Assembly: GCA_950097015.1 (NCBI GenBank)
Contig: CATNEN010000029.1
Span: 5,289,501 to 5,353,500, forward strand
DNA: 64,000 nt
Source: Macrostomum hystrix
Taxonomy: Eukaryota > Platyhelminthes > Macrostomidae
Direction: 5' to 3'
A model generated the notes under the pieces. It had not been told where the DNA came from and searched no databases. It saw only the letters and a program-made list of their open reading frames with translations. Position numbers and translations under genes: made by a program. Position 1 is the first letter of the stretch; each line of letters opens with the position of its first letter. This document shows positions 35,232-47,101 of the stretch, piece by piece.

Positions 35232-36555
35232 AGAAAACGAGTAGATACCCCTAATTCTCCAGGATACAGGTGAATGCCCCTAATTCTCTACGATAAAATT
35301 AGATACACCTAATTCTTCTGAATACAGGTATAGCTACCGCATTAATTCCTGTAATTCCTGAATACATGTCGATGGTACTGGTCCTCCAGACTACATGTGG
35401 ATACCACTGATCCTCCAAAGTACGTGTGGATATCACTGGTCCTCCAGAATTCATGTCGATTAACCTCTGATTCTCCAGAGTACAGGTGGATACCACTGAT
35501 CCTCCAAAGTACGTGTGGATATCACTGGTCCTCCAGAATTCATGTCGATTAACCCCTGATTCTCCAGAGTACAGGTGGATACCACTGATCCTCCAAAGTA
35601 TGTGTAGATATCACTGGTCCTCCAGAATTCATGTCGATTAACCCCTGATTCTCCAGAGTACAGGTGGATACCACTGATCCTCCAAAGTATGTGTAGATAT
35701 CACTGGTCCTCCAGAATTCATGCCGATTAACCCCTGATTCTCCAGAGTACAGGTGGATACCACTGATCCTCCAAAGTATGTGTAGATATCACTGGTCCTC
35801 CAGAATTCATGTCGATACCCCTGATTCTCCAGAGTACAGGTGGATACCACTGATCCTCCAAAGTATGTGTAGATATCACTGGTCCTCCAGAATTCATGTC
35901 GATTAACCCCTGATTCTCCAGAGTACAGGTGGATACCACTGATCCTCCAAAGTATGTGTGGATATCACTGGTCCTCCAGAATTCATGTCGATACCCCTGA
36001 TTCTCCAGAGTACAGGTGGATACCACTGATCCTCCAAAGTATGTGTAGATATCACTGGTCCTCCAGAATTCATGTCGATACCCCTGATTCTCCAGAGTAC
36101 AGGTGGATACCACTGATCCTCCAAAGTATGTGTGGATATCACTGGTCCTCCAGATTTCATGTCGATACCCCTGATTCTCCAGAGTACAGGTGGATACCAC
36201 TGATCCTCCAAAGAACGTGAGGATATCACTGGTCCTCCAGAATTCATGTCGATACCCCTGATTCTCCAGAGTACAGGTGGATACCACTGATCCTCCAAAG
36301 TATGTGTGGGTATCACTGGTCCTCCAGAATTCATGTCGATTAACCCCTGATTCTCCAGAGTACAGGTGGATACCACTGATCCTCCAAAGTATGTGTGGAT
36401 ATCACTGGTCCTCCAGAATTCATGTCGATACCCCTGATTCTCCAGAGTACAGGTGGATACCACTGATCCTCCAAAGTATGTGTAGATAACACTGGTCCTC
36501 CAGATTTCATGTCGATACCCCTGATTCTCCAGAGTACAGGTGGATACCCTTGTCC
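35232..36555. repeat. 87/89-bp minisatellite, about 15 units
   Basis: Unit contains gattctccagagtacaggtg, gataccactgatcctccaaa, gtatgtgtagatatcactgg and tcctccagaattcatgtcga. Two length forms differ by 2 bp at the junction (gatacccc versus gattaacccc). The left edge (35232-35400) is degenerate and the last unit decays after 36540. Confidence 0.95.
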
Positions 36556-36559
36556 TACT

Positions 36560-37587
36560 TGTAAATAAGAATGGGTAATTGTGGAAGTCACATAAAATTG
36601 TTCAATAGATCTACACTCGAGCTCTTTCAGACCCTCTCGTGCGTGCATCTCGTATGTGCATTAGCTTTATCAGAGCAGGCATATTTTGCGGTCATAAAAT
36701 TCCTGGCACACTAGACTGATAGTGCATTGCTCAGCTAGTTCTGCCTATTCGCGGTAGCCGTTGCCAGTGTGTGTGCCACAAGGCCAAATTTACTGTCTCT
36801 GCTAACAGTTCGTCGACATTTTTTATTTCGCTGGAAGCACCGAACTAACCTTCAGAATCAAACTTCAGTTTTTTGGTTTTTAAAAAACTAACGACATGGA
36901 ACGAAACTGCTCTGAGCGTTGAAAAAAACACTGAATAAGATCTGCATTTTACTTTTCCTTTTCATGTGATTAATTAACATGAATGGGGTAAGTGCATTAT
37001 GTTTATATGCTTTTACTAGTTTGCATTTTTTAACGAACCATTTTACGAAAGATCACAAAAGTAACGAGTGTCACAATTGGTTAATTGTTTGTCTCATGGG
37101 TACAATGGTACATGGGAATTTCAGAGAATTTCCTAGATTCCAATGTATCCAGGTGGACACTGCATCTGCCTATGCCCTGAGTCTCTACTCAATGCTGCAT
37201 CATCAATTCCCTCTTGGACACCCTTGGGATTTGTTGCCAATTGTCAGGAGTAATGTTTTCCTATCAGATTTTCTCTTGGCATTAGGGATTCTCTTAGAGA
37301 AATAAAGGAAGCTCTTTTACTGATATTCACGCACCGCGCACCCTGACCAACAGACTCCGCCCAGCCGAAAGCTCCATCGAGGAATCCAGCAGGAACCAGT
37401 GCTGAAACTGGTTGTCCCCCTGTCCAGCTACTCCCTGTCTGCCACCCCATGCAGTAGGCCAATCAGGACCCGACTTCGAGCCTGAAGCCTGCGAAGGCCC
37501 CCAAGGGCTGCACTGAGGTGAAAGGAAAAAGACAAATCGCACAGCTGCAGTGGGTCTCGCCCTGTGTCGCTCTAATCGCATCGGACT
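36560..37587. other. Region upstream of the second GPCR
   Basis: Probably contains the promoter and 5' UTR of the 37588 gene. A 108-codon plus frame at 36979-37305 starts with ATG but shows no domain and its composition looks random; not called. Confidence 0.4.
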
Positions 37588-39054
37588 ATGCCGTCCAGCC
37601 AGCCTACCGCCACGACCACCGCGACGCTGATCTTGGCCGCGAATGCCAGCGCCAAGACCGCCCTGGAACTGGAGGAGGAATGGGGCCGAGTGTTCTACTC
37701 TAGGCTGAACTCCTACTTCCTCATCTGGTACCTGCCGCTGCTGCTGCTCATTGGCACGCTGGGCGCGGTGTTTTGCACCCTCTTCATCTTCATGTCCAAG
37801 ATTTTCCCTAAGATCATTCAGGTCTGGCTAATTAGCATCTGCTTCGGAGACTTCATGATCCTCATGTGGGACGCCCTGCGCATGTTCACCAAGATGGCGT
37901 TCGACTACGACTTCCGCGACTCTGGCATCGTTATCTGCAAGATGCAGGCCTATCTGGGCAACTTTTTCTTTCACTGGAGCGCCTACAACCAGGCCGCAAT
38001 GTCCATCCAGCGCCTGGTGTTCATCAGCTTCCCGCTTCGCTCCAGGACTCTGTTAACCACACGTCGCGTCATCGGCATCTGGGCCTGCATGGGCCTCCTG
38101 CTGCTGTTTCCGAACATCACCTACCTCATCTACTGGCACATCGGCGAGCACGACGACTGCGAGCCAGTGAACAAGTGGTTCTACTACGTCACCACACTGG
38201 TGCACCTTGTGGTCTGGGGCATCATTCCTTTGGCCTCCATGACTGTCTCAACCGCCTGCATCTCCTACCGGCTCATTCGCTACAGACGGTCTAACTTCAA
38301 GACGAAAAGCGATGGACGAGGCGCTGGGGAGGGTGAAGGAGGTGACTGCACCAGCGGCGGTGCCTCTGAGGTTCACCAGCCAACAGTGATCAGTGGAAGG
38401 CGTCATGGCTCAGACCAAGGAGCTCACGTGACCCGTCTGCTCGTCTCCATGAACCTATTTTACCTGTGCACTACATTTCCGCTGTTAATCTACATGATGC
38501 ACCTGAACTTTCGCCTCGAGAACAAAGTCGGCGTCACCATCGCCAAAAGCGTGCACAAGTCCTACTATTACCTGTTCCGATCGATCGCGTTCCTGAACGC
38601 TTCGCTCAACTGGGTGTTCTACTGCGCCGCTGGCAAGATCTTCCGCCAGGCCGCCAAACGCATCCTCTGCCGACTGTTCTGTCCACAGCGGCTCCGATTC
38701 CGCGGCGGCGTCGCCGGCGGTCGCGGAGCTGGAGCCCCCCCAAATCGGCACCGGAACCACCAGCACCATCTGTTGCAGAACCGTCGGGCCGGCTCGCCTG
38801 AGGCCACCTCCAGGGCTGATGCCACCGCCACGGCCACCATAACAGTGCCCCTCATTCAGCAGCAGCCGCTAGACTACTCCCACAGCGATTGCGGAGACTG
38901 TACTGCGCAGGCGGTTCAGGCGACAATTAGCGTTGATGGAGGGTTGTACGGAGATGACTTCAGCTGTGACAACAGCGGCAGCGGCTGCGGTGGCGGCGGC
39001 AGCGGCTGCGATGAGAAGCCTATTCCGCTGCTTCCTCGGACCTGTGTCGACTGA
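37588..39054 (+). CDS. Rhodopsin-like GPCR, probable neuropeptide-type receptor, single exon
   Basis: 488 residues from ATG 37588. Thr/Ala-rich N-terminus with one NAS glycosylation site, then seven helices: YFLIWYLPLLLLIGTLGAVF (TM1), VWLISICFGDFMILMWDAL with Asp in TM2, disulfide Cys in ICKMQAYLG, TM3 ending SIQRLVFISFPLR in place of DRY, WACMGLLLLFPNITYLIYW, DDCEP in loop 2, LVHLVVWGIIPLASMTV, LLVSMNLFYLCTTFPLLIYM and a TM7 with NASLNWVFYC where NPxxY is usual. The intracellular tail is long (about 140 residues) and Arg/His then Gly/Ser/Cys-rich. The missing amine Asp and the QR instead of DR suggest a divergent peptide receptor; ligand unknown. No intron is needed to explain the frame. 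Confidence 0.88.
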   Translation: MPSSQPTATTTATLILAANASAKTALELEEEWGRVFYSRLNSYFLIWYLPLLLLIGTLGAVFCTLFIFMSKIFPKIIQVWLISICFGDFMILMWDALRMFTKMAFDYDFRDSGIVICKMQAYLGNFFFHWSAYNQAAMSIQRLVFISFPLRSRTLLTTRRVIGIWACMGLLLLFPNITYLIYWHIGEHDDCEPVNKWFYYVTTLVHLVVWGIIPLASMTVSTACISYRLIRYRRSNFKTKSDGRGAGEGEGGDCTSGGASEVHQPTVISGRRHGSDQGAHVTRLLVSMNLFYLCTTFPLLIYMMHLNFRLENKVGVTIAKSVHKSYYYLFRSIAFLNASLNWVFYCAAGKIFRQAAKRILCRLFCPQRLRFRGGVAGGRGAGAPPNRHRNHQHHLLQNRRAGSPEATSRADATATATITVPLIQQQPLDYSHSDCGDCTAQAVQATISVDGGLYGDDFSCDNSGSGCGGGGSGCDEKPIPLLPRTCVD

Positions 39055-39059
39055 ACCGT

Positions 39060-41214
39060 TTATTGCAATTTTTGCCGCTTTAAAATAGAATTTGCGTTCA
39101 ACTATGCGATGCTCCTTCCGCGAGCTTTCCCATAGTCCCTCCAAACTGCCAGAAAATTAGTCTAGCTTTTTTGTTTACCTGGAAATATACGCGAAGTGTC
39201 GCCCAGTTAGCAAAATTTCAACAGAACTCATGCAACGTAAGTGTAATTAAACTCGCTGATGGACACAAGCGCCTAGCTTCGCCCAATTGAATTTTAGTCT
39301 ATAGTAGAAATTATCCTGTGACCAGCCGTTTGCATACCGTTTTGTATTACACACCCATATTCACAGTTTCCGTGCGTTAAGCACCAACTCCTGGAGCATC
39401 TTTCCCTTAAATATGTAGACTTCTATTGCGTTTAAATCTCCTAGTAGCAGCCACGTATTTACTTACCTCTTCGTAGTTGTTTTGAAAGTTTGTTCTTTCT
39501 GTTTAGTTATGAATGTTCCGCCATGCAGATGCTTCACTTGTACGGTATTATTTTTTGTTTTGGTATAAAAACTTTGAGAACGAATATTTTAAACAACACT
39601 GTCCTGATGTCTAGCTACTAGGATATACGTTATTACGTTAAGCGGCGATATTATACAAGTATTTTGTTTAAAAACGATCACTTTAGGACGTTTTTTGTTC
39701 CCAAGTGAAGTTTTATGTTGTAAAAAAGCTGTCTTATTGCCAATGAAGCCCGGGCAAATCGGTCATTTGAAATATTGAATTAGGTCAGACAACTTTCAAG
39801 AGCTTCAATTCGAATTGTATTTTAACCCACCTCAACCTTCCTAAGCTTGTTTTCTAACCCCTTCCTGGTCTCTGATTGGTTAGACGGCCTAAGGGAAGGT
39901 CCTGTCAACTGAGAATACGAGCTAGTGGCTTACGAGTCAAAACGAAGAGCGTTTGCGAACCCGTACATTAGAATCTCCATCCTGCTTCAATTCGAATACT
40001 GCACTTACATGGGCAGTTAGCAGAGCTAAAGAGACAAAGGGCATGGGTGTTTAGTTTGGATTATCCAGCCAAAAAAATGGCCAAGCAAAAGCGTTTCTGG
40101 CGAGCTGATGCGGAGGCCATCTCCCACCATATGGCACTTTTGTTGCTCTTCCTTTGGCTCCAATCGGGCCAGGCAAAATGTCCCTTTACTATCTGCCTCC
40201 CTGTCCCTCTGTCTCATTGCCGCGGATAACTGTAAGCTGCAGCCCGGGGGGCTGAGGTAATCGGGCTTTCATTGTGGCAGCCAGCCGCATTAGCTGTGCC
40301 ACTGACTGACACGGAGGGGAAGCAAGCAGGCAACTATATAAAATGGGACGGGGGGAGCTTTGGGAACACGCAGGATTCTCTGAAGAGGCTCCAGGAGCAC
40401 TGCCTCACTGACTGTGAGCTGCCACAGCTGGCCCTCTCACAGTGAAAGCCAGAAGGCGAGGGAGTAGGGGGTACAGAGAGCAGTGAGAGAAGATAAGTTA
40501 GCAGCAAGTTGTGTAGTAACATAGCTGGAAATTCAACGGAAACTGCAACTGTCACTCTCTCTCTCTCACTCTCTCTCTCACGATTTCGCCGCCCTCCGTC
40601 CTCGTTGTGTTTCCGCGCGACCCAGAGCCAGGCGGAGCGGATTGAGGTGGAATAATTTCCTGCAGAATTGATCGCCCGTCGTCCCCACCTCACTGTTGCC
40701 CGCGGGGCAGTGTAAATTCTTTCCTTCCAGCGGCAGCCAGCTGTAAGGTCTTCTCCCCATTTTGCACTGAGCACAGATTGCCAACAACATGCAGCTCAGT
40801 GGGCAACTGCCCCCTTTATCCAGTGTTGAAAAAAATGTCTGCAAAATAATTCCAGCCTAGCAAAAGCCATCGAACACTTACCAGCATAGCCCCGAAATCT
40901 GAAACACGATCTCAGAGCAAAAGGGCCTCCTTGCTCGGCGAAGTCTTCTGCCGCTTGATTAACCCACAGTCTGAAATGGCGCTCTCGATGAAACAGAATG
41001 AGATTCTGTGACTGAAGTGCAGGGTATCGTAGCGTGTAGCGATTATGAAAGAACTGCTGGGCAGGCTTTGATTGGGCATGCAGGAAGTTTGACGCTAACA
41101 TTCAGTCATTCTCATTCAAATGGCTGCTCAGGAGGCTGCTATTTTTTAAAACCTTTTGAGTCGGTCTCAAGATCTTCCGAGTTAAAACTTTAGCCTGAAT
41201 ATACTGTTTATTTA
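39060..41214. other. Intergenic sequence, no gene recognised
   Basis: Includes a (ct)n-rich stretch at 40553-40582 and a TATA-like tatataaaatggg near 40335. Several open frames (for example 40334-40774 minus) lack domains or splice logic and are not called. Confidence 0.4.
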
Positions 41215-41540
41215 GCGAATGTGGAATGAGTCAAGCGAATGTGGACTGAGTCAAGCGAATGTGGACTGAGTCAAGCGAATGTGGAATGAGTCATGCGAAG
41301 GTGAAATGAGTCAAGCGAATGTGGAATGAGTCAAGTGAATGTGAAATGAGTCAAACGAATGTGGAATGAGTCAAGTGAATGTGAAATGAGTCAAGCGAAT
41401 GTGGAATGAGTCATGCGAATGTGAAATGAGTCAAGCGAATGTGGAATGAGTCAAGCGAATGTGGAATGAGTCATGCGAATGTGAAATGAGTCAAGCGAAT
41501 GTGAAATGAGTCAAGCGAATGTGAAATGAGTCAAGCTAAT
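41215..41540. repeat. 20-bp minisatellite, 16 units, each with an AP-1 core
   Basis: Unit gtggaatgagtcaagcgaat with point variants (gaaatg, gactg, tcatg, tcaaac). All 16 units retain TGAGTCA unchanged, while other positions vary. Noncoding; lies between GPCR 2 and the next arrays. Confidence 0.95.
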
Positions 41541-42365
41541 TTTACTCATAGAGTTCTCAATGACCTGATAGGACGATAAAAGTTCACAATATTAACTTAC
41601 TGAGCAATTGGTTAAAAAACCAGAACCTGTGTACATTGAAATTATAGAGTAAATTATTAACGGATTAATTAACAAACACCTGGCTGACTCAGCCCTCAGT
41701 GCAGTATTGAATCTCTGTTTCCCACTCAGCATTCTCTCATCTTCCTCCTGCTCCAGTTTTGCACTGATGCCAACCACCTGGCAGCTCACTTCACACCGCT
41801 GCTAAAGAATGCGTGCAGTGATTCTTGACTGAGCTGTTTTGGTTTAAGTAGTATAGAGCAATCTCAATGCCGGTCTGGGAACCCCGCCCATGCCCAGTGC
41901 TCAGTTGAAGTCTTCTCTCGCCTCCTGCTACCCCTCTCCACTGGCAAGGAAACCCGCGGATTTAGCTGCCAACAGTCGAGAGAGAAAATCGATAAGTTTA
42001 ATCCGAAGCTCAGCTTGGTCACCTGAGAGGCGGTCCCGCCTTGAAATAGATGGAGGCTGTGAGTATTGATGCAATGCCTGATATGAAAGAGATTTTTATC
42101 CTCTTTGACTAAATGTTTGTTCCACGGATCAGATACGGCTCGTAGAACAGGGAATTTCATACGAAACTGTCAGCGCCATTCCACTGGCGACACGCAGACA
42201 TGATCCTTTTTCGTAAAAAAAAATTAAGATTAGGATAAAATTCAAATAAAAAAAAAAAGAGAAACCCGAGTCCGGTTCCAAAAATGATTAGTTTCTTTGT
42301 CTCTAGGGTAGGCTAGCCCGTTACGTATGAAGCTGTTCGCGCTTCTATTGGGTGGAGTATCACCA
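41541..42365. other. Spacer between arrays
   Basis: No gene recognised. Small minus-strand frames at 41592-41789 and 41864-42160 are unconvincing. An A-rich tract lies at 42220-42260. Confidence 0.4.
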
Positions 42366-43175
42366 CTGATACACTAGGAGGGACTGGTACAAGAGGACTG
42401 GGAAACTCTGGTACAAGAAGGACTGGGAGACTCTGGTACAAGAAGGACTGGGAGACACTGGTACAAGAGGGACTGGGAGACTCTGTTACAAGAGGGACTG
42501 GGAAACTCTGGTACAAGAGGGACTGGGAGACTCTGGTACAAGAGGGACTGGGAGACACTGGTACAAGAGATACTAGGAGACACTGGTACAAGAGGACTGG
42601 GAGACTCTGGTACAAGAGGACTGGGAGACTCTGGTACAAGAGGGACTGGGAGACACTGGTACAAGAGGACTGGGAGACACTGGTACAAGAGGACTGAGAG
42701 AGACACTGGTACAAGAGGACTGAGAGAGACACTGGTACAAGAGGACTGGGAGACACTGGTACAAGAGGACTGGGAGACACTGGTACAAGAGGACTGGGAG
42801 ACACTGGTACAAGAGGACTGAGAGAGACACTGGTACAAGAGGGACTGGGAGACTCTGGTACAAGAAGGACTGGGAGACTCTGGTACAAGAGGGACTGGGA
42901 GAGACACTTGTACAAGATGGACTGGGAGACTCTGGTACAAGAGGACTGAGAGAGACACTGGTACAAGAGGGACTGGGAGACTCTGGTACAAGAAGGACTG
43001 GGAGACTCTGGTACAAGAGGGACTGGGAGAGACACTTGTACAAGATGGACTGGGAGACTCTGGTACAAGAGTGACTGGGAGACACTGGTGCAAGAGGGAC
43101 TGGGAGAGACACTTGTACAAGATGGACTGGGAGACTCTGGTACAAGAGTGACTGGGAGACACTGGTGCAAGAGGG
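42366..43175. repeat. About 25-bp minisatellite, about 32 units
   Basis: Unit ggtacaagagggactgggag plus acact or actct, with length variants of 24-27 bp (agaggactgagagagac). Some blocks recur (the run at 42820-42935 reappears near 42940-43060). Minus-strand Ser/Pro/Leu-rich frames are by-products. Confidence 0.95.
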
Positions 43176-43640
43176 ATCTACCCTTTCTGCCCACATTTTC
43201 TTCTACTCTGATAAATTCTCAGTCGTAAATATCTCAAGCAAGAGCAGATAGGAGGGCCAACAACAGAAACAAGATAAGCAGATTTGGTTCGGGTTGCAAA
43301 ATACTCTCATGCGTTAGTTTTGTGGAAGATTAAAATGAAATGAAGCGCAACTAGAAGGTGTCAGGTTGGGAGCTGATTGCTTCCCTGAACTCATGGCTTA
43401 AGACTGAGAACTCATTAGGAGCAGACCCAAAATTTGAAAGAAATACGAATAACTGTCCGTTCTCATTTCTGTCATATGCAAATTAAACAAAAGACGCCAA
43501 GACATTTTTTTCTTATCAGGCACTCAAGTTTCGCTTCAGGTTATAGTCGGTGGGCTCTGGGGCGGTCCTGTTGAGTATGGGAATGTGGCGGGAGAATGCG
43601 TTGGACGCATGGAGGCTGCAGAAAAATACAAAAGGATGGG
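43176..43640. other. Spacer between arrays
   Basis: No gene or repeat recognised. Confidence 0.4.
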
Positions 43641-44870
43641 GAGAGTGCAGAAAGATGCGGATGGGGCTGCAGAAAGATGCGGATGGGGATGCAGAAAGAT
43701 GCGGATGGGGATGCAGAAAGATGCGGATGGGGCTGCAGAAAGATGCGGATGGGGCTGCAGAAAGATGCGGATGGGGCTGCAGAAAGATGCGGATGGGGCT
43801 GCAGAAAGATGCGGATGGGGATGCAGAAAGATGCGGATGGGGATGCAGAAAGATGCGGATGGGGATGCAGAAACATGCGGATGGGGATGCAGAAAGATGC
43901 GGGATGCAGAAAGATGCGGGATGCAGAAAGATGCGGATGGGGCTGCAGAAAGATGCGGATGGGGATGCAGAAACATGCGGATGGGGATGCAGAAACATGC
44001 GGATGGGGATGCAGAAAGATGCGGGATGCAGAAAGATGCGGGATGCAGAAAGATGCGGATGGGGCTGCAGAAAGATGCGGATGGGGCTGCAGAAAGATGC
44101 GGATGGGGCTGCAGAAAGATGCGGATGGGGATGCAGAAAGATGCGGATGGGGCTGCAGAAAGATGCAGAGAATGCAGAAAGATGCGGATGGGGGCTGCAG
44201 AAAGATGCGGATGGGGATGCAGAAAGATGCGGACGGGGATGCAGAAAGATGCGGTTGGGGATGCAGAAAGATGCGGATGGGGATGCAGAAAGATGCGGAT
44301 GGGGATGCAGAAAGATGCAGAGAATGCAGAAAGATGCGGATGGGGCTGCAGAAAGATGCGGATGGGGCTGCAGAAAGATGCGGATGGGGATGCAGAAAGA
44401 TGCGGATGGGGCTGCAGAAAGATGCGGATGGGGATGCAGAAAGATGCAGAGAATGCAGAAAGATGCGGATGGGGCTGCAGAAAGATGCGGATGGGGATGC
44501 AGAAAGATGCGGATGGGGATGCAGAAAGATGCGGATGGGGATGCAGAAAGATGCAGAGAATGCAGAAAGATGCGGATGGGGCTGCAGAAAGATGCGGATG
44601 GGGCTGCAGAAAGATGCGGATGGGGATGCAGAATGATGCGGATGGGGATGCAGAAACATGCGGATGGGGATGCAGAAAGATGCGGATGGGGATGCAGAAA
44701 GATGCGGATGGGGCTGCAGAAAGATGCGGATGGGGCTGCAGAAAGATGCGGATGGGGATGCAGAAAGATGCAGAGAATGCAGAAAGATGCGGATGGGGCT
44801 GCAGAAAGATGCGGATGGGGATGCAGAAAGATGCAGAGAATGCAGAAAGATGCGGAGGATGTAGGGAGAA
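43641..44870. repeat. 22-bp minisatellite, about 55 units
   Basis: Unit cagaaagatgcggatgggga plus tg, or gctg, with shorter insert units (gcagagaat, gggatg). Because 22 is not a multiple of 3 and the unit has no stop in any frame shown, long open frames (up to 487 codons) occur in several frames on both strands with 22-residue periodicity. Not called as genes. Confidence 0.96.
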
Positions 44871-45575
44871 GTGGAGGCTGCTGAAGCATTACGGAGGCTC
44901 TGCTGAATGTACTGAAAGTTGCAGTTCCTGTTGCTATGCTAGAAGGCACTATTTGGGCAATGAAAATTAAAACCAGCACATCTCATTCTACTGCTAAATG
45001 CGTCTTGCACCTTGCCTGAAGTTGATTGTGCAATTAAAATAGCCATTAGTCGTATTTTCAGATGTCGTATTTTCCATTATCACTAAAGCTAGTCTTCAAA
45101 GCCTGATTTGCCAAGATTTTCCATCATTTCTCGGACAAAGGCCTGCTGGATGCAATCCTGCCGGGCATAGTGGTTTTGGCAGACTGCTGTCGCCGCACTA
45201 AAAGCCGGCGCACTTCACTTTTGTCCATCCGATACTCCGCTGTCAAAACAGACGGACAGACGGACTGTAGGCTGTTCTTGTCCGCTGCGCCACCTGACAC
45301 GCCCAGGCTCTTAAGCGGTGTTTGGACATGATGCCAGCTTCACTACCTGCTTATTTACTTTGCTTGTGTACCTGCGACGGGTCCTATTTCCCAATCCTCA
45401 GCGTTTGATGCCGGCCTAAGGTTAAAGGAATTGAATCTACAGCTACAGCGCTTGTAAAATAAGCACCAATGTGAAATGCAGAAGACAGTCGACAAGCAAT
45501 GGGTAAACAGAGACGCGAATGGTGTGGGGATTCTGATTCTGGGAGAGGTCATGGAGGTAGAACGGTGGGTGGGGG
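44871..45575. other. Spacer between arrays
   Basis: No gene recognised. Confidence 0.4.
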
Positions 45576-46060
45576 ACGCAGGGTTGCTGAGAGATGCAGG
45601 GTGTGTGAGAGATGCAGGGTGTGTGAGAGATGCAGGGTGTGTGAGAGATTCATGGTGTGTGAGAGATGCAGGCTGGGTGAGAGAAGATGTAGGCTGGGTG
45701 AGAGAAGATGTAGGCTGGGTGAGAGAAGATGCTGGTTGGGTGAGAGAAGATGTAGGCTGGGTGAGAGAAGATGCAGGTTGGGTGAGAGAAGATGCAGGTT
45801 GGGTGAGAGAAGATGTAGGCTGGGTGAGAGAAGATGTAGGCTGGGTGAGAGAAGATGCAGGTTGGGTGAGAGAAGATGATGTAGGCTGGGTGAGAGAAGA
45901 TGCAGGTTGGGTGAGAGAAGATGCAGGTTGGGTGAGAGAAGATGTAGGCTGGGTGAGAGAAGATGTAGGCTGGGTGAGAGATGCAGGGTGTGTGAGAGAT
46001 GCAGGGTGTGTGAGGGTTGCAGGGTGGATGAGAGATGCAGGGTGTGGGATTAAAGAGGGT
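45576..46060. repeat. 18/21-bp minisatellite, about 23 units
   Basis: Core unit gagagaagatgtaggctggg plus t (21 bp), flanked on both sides by 18-bp units gagagatgcagggtgtgt. The shorter flanking units look like the parent form from which the central 21-bp units were amplified. Confidence 0.95.
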
Positions 46061-46404
46061 TGGGAAGCAGTACAGAGACATTAGCAAGAGCAAAACAGAA
46101 TGCGCTGTGAGTACAGGTCGTAGGTGTGCAAGGAGTCCATTGGGTGAAAGTGAGCTTGGAACAGCATGTTTGAAAGCCGTGCGCGGCCATAAGCAGAAAC
46201 GGCCCCCCAGATGGGCAAATTCGCATTGATGATTCGCGTCACGCAACTGACAGCCGTTCGTCCGAGGATCGGAATGGGGCATTCAGCCTCATCTTTCATC
46301 TCAATTTATTTCCCACGGTTTCAGCATTATAAAAAAAGCAATAACTGGAGGTAACAGAAAAAATGAGCTGAAAAATATTCCAACCTCGATTTGATTTCCA
46401 CACT

Positions 46405-46795
46405 AATCTAATCTCATCAATCACTCACTAGTCTACTCAAATCACTCATTGGTATACTCAAATCACTCACTGGTCTACTCAAATCACTCATTGGTCTACT
46501 CAAATCACTCACTGGTCTACTCAAATCACTCACTGGTCTACTCAAATCACTCACTGGTCTACTCAAATCACTCACTGGTCTACTCAAATCACTCACTGGT
46601 CTACTCAAATCACTCACTGGTCTACTCAAATCACTCACTGGTCTACTCAAATCACTCACTGGTCTACTCAAATCACTCACTGGTCTACTCAAATCACTCA
46701 CTGGTCTACTCAAATCACTCACTGGTCTACTCAAATCACTCACTGGTCTACTCAAATCACTCACTGGTCTACTCAAATCACTCAAAGATCAAGCT
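46405..46795. repeat. 21-bp minisatellite, about 18 units
   Basis: Unit actcactggtctactcaaat plus c, very homogeneous except at the left edge (ctagtc, ttggta). The uniformity suggests recent expansion. Confidence 0.95.
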
Positions 46796-46984
46796 TGAAT
46801 TCTTAGTGTTCTCTAGGTGAAACAATGTGATAATGAAATTCACTTTATGAAGAACAACAGCAGCCACTGCTCAGTCGAGCATACTCTTCAATTAAAACTG
46901 TGATACAGGCTTTAAAAAGATTACTCTGCCCTTTAATTTAAACTCCAGTAAAAAACATGGATGCTGCATTCTTCAAATTTTTTT

Positions 46985-47101
46985 GTGGTCTCCCCAGTCC
47001 GCAGCCTCCATCCAGCTACATCCTGGTCTCCCCAGTCCGCAGCCTCCATCCAGCTACATCCTGGTCTCCCCAGTCCGCAGCCTCCATCCAGCTACATCCT
47101 G
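46985..47101. repeat. 38-bp minisatellite, 3 units, at the 3' end of SLC23 copy A
   Basis: Unit contains tggtctccccagtccgcagc and ctccatccagctacatcc. The first unit overlaps the stop codon of the SLC23 gene at 47092-47094. Same unit as the 54361 array. Confidence 0.93.

Noticed and set aside
36979-37305. 108-codon plus-strand frame upstream of GPCR 2
   Set aside because: No domain or codon bias; more likely 5' flanking sequence.
37866-38801. Alternative-frame ORFs inside the GPCR 2 coding region
   Set aside because: Shadows of a GC-rich coding exon; only the 37588 frame encodes seven helices.
43516-44979. Apparent 444-487-codon genes on both strands
   Set aside because: Same array read in different frames; sense and antisense frames cannot all be genes and each dissolves outside the array.
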